DNA of 64,000 bases, taken from assembly GCF_042100115.1 (NCBI RefSeq), contig NC_091277.1, forward strand, positions 1,922,001 through 1,986,000, given 5' to 3'. The position numbers were made by a program, and so were the translations under genes. Below, in pieces: positions 44,660 to 54,552 of this stretch (its first letter is position 1; every line of letters starts with the position of its first letter). Under the pieces are notes generated by a model. That model worked only from the letters and a program-made list of their open reading frames with translations. It searched no databases and was not told the DNA's origin. Source of the stretch: Alternaria dauci (taxonomy: Eukaryota > Ascomycota > Dothideomycetes > Pleosporales > Pleosporaceae).

Positions 44660-45679
44660 CTAGCCGTGCAATACACCCATCTTTTCTCCCAACGATTCCA
44701 CAAATCCATAGACTTCCAAATCATGCATGCTCGGGCGGTTATACCCAGTTGCCCGATCCGTCATATCCATAAAAATGCCATTCATCCTGCCAAGATCCAG
44801 CGTCAGTCCCAGCAGCTGCGGACACTGCTCTTCGATGGCCATCGCCAGCTTCTGAAATGCGCGACCATGAGTGGCGAGGTTACTGTTCGAAGTCACGCAC
44901 ATCTGACAACACAGGCTTTTGAGCACAGCATGGATCAGCTCGTGCGTTAACGTGGAAAGACGCTGCAGCGCCAGTGACTGGGCTCGATCGGGAGACGATA
45001 ACACGGCCGTCGATTGTCGTGTGGGATGCATCGTAATACATTGAAAAGTCCTGTCACCATTGCCATGTCTTGCCTGCGTGTACCCTAGCCAACCCTTCTG
45101 CTGACAGACGTCCAAGTCCCAGGCAAACCCAAGTTCGATCTCCGCTCCGAGAAAGAAGATGGACAGTAGTTGCGTGCACAGCCTTTTCATGCTGCCGACA
45201 GGAAACGTGTCTCTCGCATCAACGGAACCAAGTTTTTCAACAAGATCCTCTCGGTTCTCATGCATGTTCCTCAGAGCTACCTGCTGCTCGGCACTCATTT
45301 CGTTGTACGGCCTGCAAAAATATCTGGTCGCGCTGTCGACAAAATGGAGCGCCTCGTATGGCCTTCGTACGGAATCGACGACGAGTTTGGGTTTCTCGTT
45401 GGGCAGAATGGGTATGTGGTCTCGGGGGTGGTCGATGAGCGGGCATGAATATGGATAGTTGAAGTAGGAGTCTTGCGAGCATTTAGCGCTGTCGCAGCTA
45501 CATGGGCCGCAGAAGATGTTGTTTAATAGCTTCTTGTAGAAGGCATTCATGGGACTCGCCATCGGAGTTGGTGTTGAAGGCTGTAGGACTAGAGTTCCGA
45601 TTGGTGGATTGGCGGTGCCGCAGGAAGTAGATGCTTTGGAGTCAATCGGGGGAGCATCGCCATTCTGATCTACGCACAT
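44660..45679 (-). CDS. SprT-like zinc metallopeptidase (copy B)
   Basis: Intronless 339-residue protein. The zinc site is LTHELIHAV with H246, E247 and H250, and third ligand H271 in ATHGRAFQKLAMAIEE. LKSLCCQMC lies between the ligands, at the place of the cysteines in copies A and C. Upstream, MKRLCTQLLSIFFLGAEIE matches the pre-catalytic helix of copies A and C. After the domain come LDLGRMNG and RPSMHDLEVYGF, close to copy A (VDMGRFPS, LPSVHDLEVFG), so A and B are sister-like. The N-terminus has another cysteine cluster (CGPCSCDSAKC). No signal peptide. The first ATG of the open frame is taken as start; a start at the internal MASPMNAF is possible. Confidence 0.78.
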   Translation of the reverse strand: MCVDQNGDAPPIDSKASTSCGTANPPIGTLVLQPSTPTPMASPMNAFYKKLLNNIFCGPCSCDSAKCSQDSYFNYPYSCPLIDHPRDHIPILPNEKPKLVVDSVRRPYEALHFVDSATRYFCRPYNEMSAEQQVALRNMHENREDLVEKLGSVDARDTFPVGSMKRLCTQLLSIFFLGAEIELGFAWDLDVCQQKGWLGYTQARHGNGDRTFQCITMHPTRQSTAVLSSPDRAQSLALQRLSTLTHELIHAVLKSLCCQMCVTSNSNLATHGRAFQKLAMAIEEQCPQLLGLTLDLGRMNGIFMDMTDRATGYNRPSMHDLEVYGFVESLGEKMGVLHG

Positions 45680-46587
45680 GACGGAGATTTACGTAGCTGA
45701 CAAGGTGATGAAGTGTAAGCGACGATTTTTTTCTCATCACCACGGCGTTATTATCACTCCCTTTCACTTCGTCCATTTTGACCTCACTCCCAAGCCACAA
45801 TTGATTGCACGTGACTATACCTATAAAGCTCACGGGATTGGGTTCCTAGAATCAAAGTTTATCTGCTCCGTATAGTAGGATACCTAAGCGTATATCCGCT
45901 ACTGTACTTGTCCTTGTCGATCTTGCTATGAAGACGCTGCTCATTTTGGCGAACACGGAAGACCATAGTGAGAATTGCAGGGTCTGTGGAGTGGTTCGCT
46001 GTTTGCAGATTTCATTTTTTCGTTCAGTTCGTGTCACTTCGAGGCCATTCTTCTGATTGAGAGTACATGCAGATTTAGCCTATCGGAAAAAAAGTCACGA
46101 AACTTGGTGTCTTGGACGGCAGTATATCCAAAACGAGGCAGTGTTAATTTGATATCCTGCATATGTTGCTGGCCAAGTTGTCAATAGTACTGGACATCAT
46201 CAAGTTAGATCGGAACTGACGGTGTTGTCACAATCAGGTACCGTGAAGTATCATGTCATTATCTGTGACCTGGAGAGAAACCCGGAATGAACATGGTGTA
46301 TACATGGCTGGGAACGTCTCCCCAGCCAGGTGTAGAACAAGTCGCACTTCCAAGTTCACCGAGCGAAACAGCGCTCACACGAAACTCGTTGAGCTCAGTA
46401 GGTACGGTATTGTCTTATGAACTCAGACTGATTTCAGACGCTGGAAATGCTCTTCAATGTCTCGTGTCATATAAGACTTCTATAGCCAGGCAGTATATAG
46501 AGCAGCTATGCATGACTCCTTCGAGTAACCAGAAAACAACAATAATCGATTCTGGCAGTCTTTGTAACAAGCATATAGACAAGTAAA
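45680..46587. promoter_or_regulatory. Divergent intergenic region between SprT copies B and C
   Basis: About 900 bases shared by the two divergently transcribed SprT-like genes, AT-rich compared with the flanks. A plus-strand frame at 46287-46586 ends two bases before the start of copy C but shows no family resemblance. No specific site identified. Confidence 0.4.
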
Positions 46588-47481
46588 ATGTCCGAGGATC
46601 TCCCACTCACATACAAGTCTGTGGATCGGCGGTACCCCAAACCTGTTCCTAAGACAGTAGAGGAATTCCTTGAAATGATTCGAGATCATTTCCAGAAAAA
46701 CCCCAGGGCACGATTTGACAAGATAGAACTGGGAGTGTGCCGTAACTCATGTGGTTATGTCATTAAGCCACTATACCGGGAGCGCATATCCTTACGCAGG
46801 GCCAGTCACAACGCTTTTTGCCTTTGTGACGAGGTCAAGCATAGGCTGGAACTGGGCCTGGACGGTTTTAGCCCCGAACAATGGCAAGCCCACAACTTCT
46901 TCACATCACTAGTCGAGGACAAATCAGACAGAGCTCTATTGAAGAGACTAGGATATTTCGATGCAAAGGCAGTCTCACAAGATGAGATGAAGTTGCTGAT
47001 CAAGACCTTCTCAACGATTTTCTTCCCAACTACGCCGTCGGACGCTCAGATGGAAGTGGACTTCAAGTGGGAAGATTGGAGAAATACGCCAGGTTTATTC
47101 GGCCATTATGACCACGGAAATACCGGAATGCCGCTGATCTGCTTGTCTGCTTTCAATCATGTTAGGGAAGTATCAAGCTACGGTAATCTGAATACCTCGG
47201 TTATGGGCCGTCTGTCCACACTCCTTCACGAGATTGTGCACGCCTATCTGGCACATTACGCCTGCCGTTGTATGGGTTTGCACAAATCGTATAAAGAGAG
47301 TGTCGGGCAGTTAGGAGGACATGGATGGGCGTGGCAACGGATAGCAAGTTCGATAGAACGTGCTGCTCCCGACCTTATTGGTCTCCCTATAGAACTGAGA
47401 CGGTTTCAAACTATCCGGAACAACTGGAAAGAATTCGCAGTCTGGCCGACTCAACAGGAAGTCAAAGACTGGAAGTTGTAA
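46588..47481 (+). CDS. SprT-like zinc metallopeptidase (copy C)
   Basis: Intronless 297-residue protein. Zinc motif LLHEIVHAYLAHYACRC with H214, E215 and H218; third ligand H245 in GGHGWAWQRIASSIERAAP. The preceding block MKLLIKTFSTIFFPTTPSD and DFKWEDWRNTPGLFGHYDHG match the pre-catalytic part of copy B. The PS-HDLEV-G element of copies A and B is replaced by WPTQQEVKDWK, so C is the most distant. CRNSCGY and FCLCDE form an N-terminal cysteine cluster, as in the other two. All expected catalytic residues are present, so it may be active. It uses more AT-rich codons than copy A. Confidence 0.8.
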   Translation: MSEDLPLTYKSVDRRYPKPVPKTVEEFLEMIRDHFQKNPRARFDKIELGVCRNSCGYVIKPLYRERISLRRASHNAFCLCDEVKHRLELGLDGFSPEQWQAHNFFTSLVEDKSDRALLKRLGYFDAKAVSQDEMKLLIKTFSTIFFPTTPSDAQMEVDFKWEDWRNTPGLFGHYDHGNTGMPLICLSAFNHVREVSSYGNLNTSVMGRLSTLLHEIVHAYLAHYACRCMGLHKSYKESVGQLGGHGWAWQRIASSIERAAPDLIGLPIELRRFQTIRNNWKEFAVWPTQQEVKDWKL

Positions 47482-48051
47482 GGTCATGAGACCTGTGGGT
47501 AAATTGCGTCGAAGAGGAGGACTCAGCAGTTGCCGTACTGAAGCCGCAGTTGAAGTCGTATGCCATGAGTAGGAGAATCGATGACGTGCTGTACTTGAAC
47601 TTGATCAACAACGTTCGTATTCTATCACGATATATGACAGTGTAGCTGATAGCCATCGATTTCTGTGATGTGAGGATTAATGTAGTTGAGAAAGCAGTGA
47701 TGGCAATGAAACTCTCACGACGTAATGACACTGGCGGTTTGTTGCCGAATCAGCAGCTACGATAGACCTTCCATGTAGCGAGTCGCAAGTAACCGACAGA
47801 TCATCATATCAGCGCACATCAAACAAGGAGCGGCGCCGTCTTCTGATCTGATACCTAACCTTGATGAGTACGACAAGCAGGAATTGCCAGTGTTGGAAGG
47901 GGATCACGTAGCCAACCAGATGCTTTCCAATCCAGAAGACGAATGGTGGGCCCAAGGGTACACGAACCGAAAAAACACCTTGGTCGTGGCCGGCTACATG
48001 CCAGGATGAAATCGTGCTGCGACGTGCGCATGACCACCAAGTGCAGCTGCC
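47482..48051. other. Intergenic region
   Basis: 3' flank of SprT copy C and promoter of the 48052 gene. The minus-strand frame at 47809-48285 overlaps the latter and is not supported. Confidence 0.45.
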
Positions 48052-49660
48052 ATGGGCCGATTCTACAACCCGTTCAGCCCTCGCCGGTCCACAGTCGCCG
48101 CTGCAGAGACCACACCCGGACCCAACGCAGAGGAGCCACCGCCAGACGAACACACCACGACGACACGAAGCCACCACGCACCTCACCCCTCGGTCGGTAC
48201 AATCCCAGATAGACTCGATGAAATACGAGATTACGTGCGCGGTGTCAGCACCTACATCCACTGGTTCCAAAGCCTCACCGAACACGAGCGATCGAATATC
48301 ACACGAGTTACAGAAGTCAAGCGCGAGCTAAAGCTTGCACACCGAAATCTGGAGAAGCTCGATGCTGAGATATACTGCGAACTGGGAGACGAGACCGAGG
48401 CGCTGGTCAAAGATGCCATGAGACATGCCTGGCGATCGTATAGAAGCGTGGTGGAGCTCGAAGAAAAGTTGAGAGGACCAAACGGCGGCAGCGATGCCGC
48501 CGTAAAGTTGCGTAGGATATCAGGACCGCAGAATGAACGGAACACATCGACGGACAATGGAAAAGTCGAAGCATATGTGCGCAGCGATACGATGGAGGAG
48601 AAGCAAGCGCTTCACGAAATGCTTGACGTGCGACAGGAACCTGCTCAGAATAACCACGACGAAAGCTTATACCTCATGTCTGGTGCTCTTCCAGTCGGGG
48701 ACAGACTTCCGCAGACCGAAGTGCAGAGAGCAGGGCGAGCTCATGCTTTTGCGGCGCTGAGGCAGTTACCGCAACTTCTTACCCACGGAGCGCCGTCGCA
48801 ATGCTCAGAAAGCTTCCACCTACCTGCAACAAACCCTGAAAAGATCCCACAGCCCAGAGACGAAGTCAAGATACGGGTCCAAGAGGAAGAGGCCAACACG
48901 GACCCTGTCCTGCGCAACCCATACAAAGTGCGACGAGGCAGCTGTAACGGCTTCATGATCACGGAGATGACGATGCACGCGATCGAGGATGCTCGCTTCG
49001 TTCTGCCTTACCTGCACTACATGAAGATCCATGAGCTGCGGGCCATCAAGGAGTGGCTGGGTAATGCGGGACTCATTGTAAGCTCTGGTTGCCTGAGGTA
49101 AGTTGTAAACGTACGAGATGCATACGGGAGATACACTGACTTGGTACCTCCACCTAACCAGTCGCATGGAGAAAGCCCTGCTCTGCATACAGCTCCTACA
49201 AACTGGCTGTCGATACGAAGCGTTGGCCGTGATCCACTCGCGTTCGCCACACGAGGTCATGAAGTCGTGCAACGAAGTCATGCAAGCTCTGTTGAAATGG
49301 CATCACCTGACAGTTGACGACGACGACATAGGAAGCCAGGCCGAGTATATTGTTCTTTGGGGTATCTGGCATAAGTACACCGTCTCGGATGGAAAGGCAG
49401 AGGCATACTTTGGTTTTGACTGGACGTGTCTTGCCAAAGTTCTGGTGTCACTTAACGTGTACATGGGCCGCTGGCGCATGCAGGGCAAGTTTGCCATGGA
49501 CGGTCCGGCGTTCGCATGGGGCAAGTTTTTCGTGCCGAACCACAGCAGATGGACCTTGGATACGAGGGATGGAGATCAAGGAGAGCATAATGACGCCGAG
49601 ACGAGCTCTTTTTACGCTGTGGCTCGGCGGGGGAGGCTGAGAGAAAGCACGGACGGGTGA
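48052..49660 (+). CDS. Uncharacterised protein with transposase-like helical domain, 514 residues
   Basis: Exons 48052-49097 and 49162-49660 join in phase 2 (...VSSGCL-SRMEKALLCIQLL...) across a 64-nt intron with a CTAAC branch site. The N-terminal half contains charged helices (ERSNITRVTEVKRELKLAHR, RSVVELEEKLRG) of coiled-coil type. The C-terminal half begins MEKALLCIQLLQTGCRYEAL and continues AVIHSRSPHEVMKSCNEVM, a pattern like the LL-x-L-x-TG-x-LA-x-S-x-V helical N-terminus of Harbinger/DDE_4 transposases. No DDE catalytic triad is evident, so it is not a functional transposase. It may be a domesticated fragment acting in DNA binding; that reading is tentative. The rest (FDWTCLAKVLVSLNVYMGRW) is unrecognised. 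Confidence 0.75.
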
Positions 49661-50478
49661 AAGACTCTTTCTGGCACGGTCAAACGGCGTCTTCGCTCAG
49701 GTCGCAACACGGCAGTTCGGCTCGCAAAGAGTGGCGCGTGATCCGACGATAGTGGGCCGCGATGGTTGCAGAGTTGGTGTGAAAGTGCGCGCATCCATTA
49801 AGCGTCGACGATTTCATCTCCACAATCGTATCGCTATCGCAGCGGTATCTCAATGCTGGGCGGCACCAGTGGCGTACAGAGCAGACCGTCGCTTTAAGGG
49901 TCACAGTGCAGAGTGCCAGGTGTTTCACAATCCCCCTTGGCTCCCGGCCTGGCGCAAAGCCACCCGCGGCGTGCAGACACGAACGGGAAGGTCGCACATA
50001 CGGTTGAGCGCATCGATCGCGGCCATGGAAGTAAATGGAGCTCGATTGACGGCAGTTGAGGCGGAGACAGCATTGAATCATCAAATGAAATCAAAGACAA
50101 TAGGAGACAAGTCGTCTACGGCACAAAGCGTTCAGGAGAGTCGCTATTCTCGGCGATCGTCAAGCGCCGTTTGTGGTCTAAGGTCCGTCGACCAATAGCA
50201 GTCGACAGGGAGCATTCGTGCACTAGACGACTCCTTAAATCTTCTTGCAGGGCTGCACCCCGTTGCTCTTCACCACCGAGTCTCTAAAACGCGGTCCTGA
50301 CGCTCCTTTGGACGATTTTCCCCTCGTTTTCCTTTTCTCGTCGCGAGAGCCCACTCTTTACCTGACCCTCACTATCCCAGTCACTCCTTGCTACAACCAC
50401 CTACAGCGCGTCTGGCCTACGCGCGAATCACACTCTTTCAATACTCATAGTGCTTACATAGCAACATAATCCGCCGAG
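49661..50478. other. Intergenic region, promoter of the Crh-type gene
   Basis: No supported gene; the opposed frames at 49680-50084 (minus) and 49731-50198 (plus) are mutual shadows. A CT-rich leader (CCCTCACTATCCCAGTCACT) precedes the Crh ATG. Confidence 0.45.
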
Positions 50479-51698
50479 ATGAAGTCATTCGCTCTTTCCG
50501 CGGCTGCATTCATTGCAGGCCTTGTCTCTACGACTACTGCGCAAACCCATACCGACTGTATGTGACGTGCAGGTCGTTGCCTACAACTAACGTACTGATG
50601 CGTTGACGCAGGTTACCCCCTCAACACCACAGGATGTCCAGACATGCAAGCGCTCGGCGGAAACGTCACCTTCAACTGGAACAAGACTGGCATCCCGAAT
50701 GACGACAAGGTCTGGAAGATGCCTAACCAGGGCAAGATCGACTGGGTCGAGAAGGGCGCAACCTTCACCATTGAGCGATCGGGCGATTCTCCCACGGCGA
50801 ACTCGGTCTTCTACATGCTCTTTGGTCGCCTTGAAATTGTCATGAAGGTGGCTACAGGCACGGGTATCATTTCCAGCGCTATCCTGCAATCAGAGGCGCT
50901 CGATGAGATCGACTGGGAGTTCCGCGGCGACGACAAGATGATCCTGACCAACTACTTCGGCAAGGGAGACACCACGACCTACGATCGCGGCAAAGACTTT
51001 GACCAAGGCTTCAACCCACAGGACGACTTCCACAACTACACGATCGACTGGACCAAGGACCGCGTCGAGTGGTGGGTGGACGACAAGCTGGTCAGGACAC
51101 TCACCCCCGCCGAGGCCAAAGATGGTACACGGTACCCGCAAACGCCCATGAACGTCCGCCTTGGTTCATGGGCTGCTGGCGACCCCAACAAGAACGACCC
51201 TGGTGTCGTAGAGTGGGCTGGTGGCAAGACCGACTTCAGCAAAGGACCATACACGATGACGATTCAATCCGTCTACGCGCAGGACTACACAAGCGCTGCA
51301 AAGTACTCGTGGGAGGACATGGATGCGTCTGGTGACTGGGAGAAGGTCAAGGTCATCGCGTATGTATCTTCGCGCTCCTCTGCCAATACGATTCCAGACT
51401 AACAAATGCCAGGGGAAAATCCGAGGTGCTTGAAGAGATTCAGTCGCCCCACGGTGTCAAGAACCGATTCAACACGCTTTCCGAGGGCGCCAAGATTGGT
51501 ATCATTGCTGGTGTGCTCGGAGCTGCAGCGATTGGCGCAGCAGTTTTCTTATTCTGCTGCATCAAGAAGCGCCGCGAGGGCAAGAGAGAGCACCAGGCTC
51601 TCCTTGCTGAAGAGCAAAAGGAAGCCGCGGAGCTCAACGAGTACAAGGCTCAGATGCAAGCCGGCAGGTTTGCCATGGGATCAAACAACCGCGTCTAA
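50479..51698 (+). CDS. Crh-type chitin-glucan transglycosylase, GH16, C-terminal membrane anchor
   Basis: Cell-wall enzyme that cross-links chitin to beta-glucan. Exons 50479-50557, 50612-51359 and 51413-51698 (junctions ...THTD-CYPLNTTGC... and ...KVKVIA-GKSEVLEE...) give 370 residues. Signal peptide about 1-22 (MKSFALSAAAFIAGLVSTTTAQ). The GH16 active-site motif DEIDWE is at 124-129, with E125 as nucleophile and E129 as acid/base, followed by FRG. YDRGKDFDQGFNPQDDFHNY and RVEWWVDDKLVRTL are typical Crh blocks. Instead of a GPI signal it has a membrane span (about 313-333, IGIIAGVLGAAAIGAAVFLF) and a ~40-residue charged cytoplasmic tail starting CCIKKRREGKRE, so it is a type I membrane protein. 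Confidence 0.94.
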
Positions 51699-52172
51699 GG
51701 CTCATTACGAGAGGCCATGTTGGAGTTGCGGATATACAATCTCTTTAATAGGATGGGGTTTTTTCCTTGCAGCTGGATGGCAGCTTGTTGAATAGAGGCT
51801 GTTGATCCTTTGTTATGTCAGTGTTACGATCAGTTGCTTCTTTTTTCCGTTTCACGCGTGCTTTATATACCCTTGCGCTGCTTTTGTCGACCAAGGCTAT
51901 ACAGTAGAGGCTAGTTTGCAATATACCACCATGGCTTGATGTCGCGCGGTTAAGAAGATTGCTGCTCTGCGGTGTGCTGGTGGAAGGGAGCTCTATGTTG
52001 GTGGCGGCTGACATGTGATGAGGGCGGATGCTTCTCCGCAAACCCCGGACATGTGGCGCTCGGCTTAAAGCTGCCTCGGCTTATGGGAAGCGGTCCACCA
52101 GGGCTGCTGATCCGAAAGACATGCCACGCTCGTTCCTTCTGCTTTGACACAATACAATAGAAAAAATAGACA
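51699..52172. other. Intergenic region
   Basis: 3' end of the Crh-type gene and promoter of the acyl-CoA dehydrogenase gene. Nothing else recognised. Confidence 0.45.
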
Positions 52173-53599
52173 ATGGCTTCCTTTTCGCGTTCACTTAGAC
52201 CCCTCAGCCGCGTTGCTGCTGCTGCTTCATCGCGTTCGCTACGACCGGCAGCCCGCGCCGCCCCGCAGTATGTTTATGCACCGTGAAGGCGAACGACGAC
52301 ATTGATGCTAACACGACGTCTCTCCAGACTGCGATGTCTCTCCACGACTGCCGCCCGCCGGGAAGCCATTGACATTTCCGATGTACCACCGACGCCCATC
52401 ACGCACCTCTCCGAGACGGAAGTGCTCATGGGCGAGTCCGTCTCCAAGTTCGCCAACGACGTCGTCCTCCCCAAGGCGCGGGAGATGGACGAGGCCGAGT
52501 CGATGGACCCCGCGGTAGTGGAGCAGCTCTTTGAGCAGGGCCTCATGGGCATCGAGATTCCCGAGGAATACGGCGGCTCAGGCATGAACTTCACATCGGC
52601 CATCATCGCCATCGAGGAGCTGGCGCGTGTCGACCCCAGTGTCAGTGTCATGTGCGACGTGCACAACACGCTCGTCAACACTGCAATCATCAAGTGGGGA
52701 TCCGAGAAGCTCAAGAAAGAATGGCTGCCCAAGCTGGCGACAAACACAGTCGGCTCCTTCTGTCTCTCAGAACCCGTGTCGGGATCCGACGCCTTTGCGC
52801 TCGCCACAAAGGCCACACGCACCGACAATGGATACAAGATCAGCGGCAGCAAGATGTGGATAACAAACAGTGTCGAGGCCAACTTCTTCATTGTCTTCGC
52901 CAACCTCGACCCTAGCAAGAAGTACAAGGGCATTACTGCCTTTATCGTAGAGAAGGGCACACCGGGTTTCTCCATTGCAAAGAAGGAGAAGAAGCTTGGC
53001 ATCAGAGCCAGCAGTACCTGCGTCATCAACTTTGACGACGTGGAAATTCCCAAGGACAACCTGCTCGGTAAGGAATTCGAGGGCTACAAGTACGCCATTG
53101 GGCTGCTGAACGAGGGCCGCATCGGTATCGCAGCGCAAATGACTGGTCTTGCGCTCGGCGCCTGGGAGAACGCTGCAGGGTGAGTACAGGAATTGCCTAC
53201 CGACATGTCGGACCACGTGCTAACAGTCCCAGCTACGTGTGGAACGACCGCAAGCAGTTTGGCCAACTCGTCGGCGAGTTCCAGGGTATGCAACATCAGC
53301 TCGCCCAGGCCTGGACAGATATCCAATCCGCCCGCGCCCTTGTCTACAATGCTGCCCGCAAGAAGGAAGCTGGCGAGGACTTCATCATGGATGCTGCCAT
53401 GGCCAAGCTCCTGTCATCACAAGTTGCAGGACGTGTATCCGGACAGGCAATCGAATGGATGGGCGGCATGGGCTTCGTGAGGGAGGGCCTTGCGGAGAAA
53501 TACTTTAGGGACAGCAAGATCGGTGCGATCTATGAAGGAACCAGCAACATCCAGCTGACCACGATTGCCAAGCATCTGCAGAAGAAGTATACCAAGTAG
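52173..53599 (+). CDS. Mitochondrial acyl-CoA dehydrogenase, short/branched-chain type
   Basis: FAD enzyme catalysing alpha,beta-dehydrogenation of short or 2-methyl-branched acyl-CoAs, feeding electrons to ETF. Exons are 52173-52267, 52328-53179 and 53233-53599 (junctions ...RAAPQ-LRCLSTTAARR... and ...WENAAG-YVWNDRKQ...), 437 residues. The Arg/Ser/Ala-rich N-terminus (MASFSRSLRPLSRVAAAASS) is a mitochondrial presequence, probably cleaved near LSTTAARR. Domain marks are GIEIPEEYGGSG, the FAD-binding FCLSEPVSGSDAFAL and KMWITNS, LLNEGRIGIAAQ, and the catalytic Glu in IYEGTSNIQL (E417). Order and length are normal. A role in isoleucine/valine or short fatty acid breakdown is inferred from the family. 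Confidence 0.95.
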
Positions 53600-54552
53600 A
53601 TGATGGTAAAACAATAAAAAGCTTAGCATGATTCATGCACGTCGACGTTGTTTCCAGAAGCACAAGATCGAACGGTGAGGTGGTTCGCGCGATTTCGACA
53701 TGCAGAAGAAATATGGTCGTTGTTCGGCGCTCACAAATGTTGGAACGGTTATAGGCCGATGCGATGAAGCAGATCGTGGACTCGTCTAAACATCCTGGGA
53801 CGATCGCAGTGGGGGATGCACCATTACCTCATATCCCGCAAGCAGCCTAGTGCCAGACAGCAGCCACTTTCAATCTCGATACTGCTGCCATTGGGACACG
53901 GGTTGTGGATGTGTCCTACGAGTCAGGCCACGCAATCACTTGTGACTTGCCATCCGTCCCTTGTGCCCGCGCGCATCCGCGGTTGGTGAGTAGCAAGCAT
54001 GGCCATTGCGTTCAAGACGATGCTGTGGGAGACACCTGCCAGAGGGGCATGTCTCCCCACTATCGACCCACCGTCGGCGCCGCCTGGGGAGATCCATGCT
54101 ACCCAACGGCGCCAATGTCTTCGACCGGAAAATATCGCAAGAACCATGGTATGCCCTCCAGTGACGGCCGGAGCTGCTCCAGCGTCATAATTCACCCTGG
54201 TGCGACGCCTGTTGCCCATCCCGCCCTCTCCGCCTGGAGCGCGTGTCTCGTCGTGTCAGCCCAACCTCAGACATCACACGTTTGTCTATAGAGTCTGTAA
54301 CCGCATCCGAATCCTACAACCTCTCTCGCATCCTTATCATACCCCTGTTTTTCTTTCTCAGGCCCGCAGAATCTCGCGTGACAGTGGCCCACTACCAAAC
54401 TCTCCTTTAGCCCCTTCTGTCACACTTGCCCAGCGCCAACGCAATCCGGCGGGTGCAGCAGTTCCCCAGCCACACTGCATACAGAGTTTTGATCATCCTC
54501 TGGCGCACGTCGCGTTGTGGTCACCCCATGGTCGCATAACCCACCGCCCACC
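53600..54552. other. Intergenic region
   Basis: 3' flank of the dehydrogenase gene and promoter/leader of the coiled-coil gene; the stretch 54310-54370 is pyrimidine-rich. No gene supported. Confidence 0.45.
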
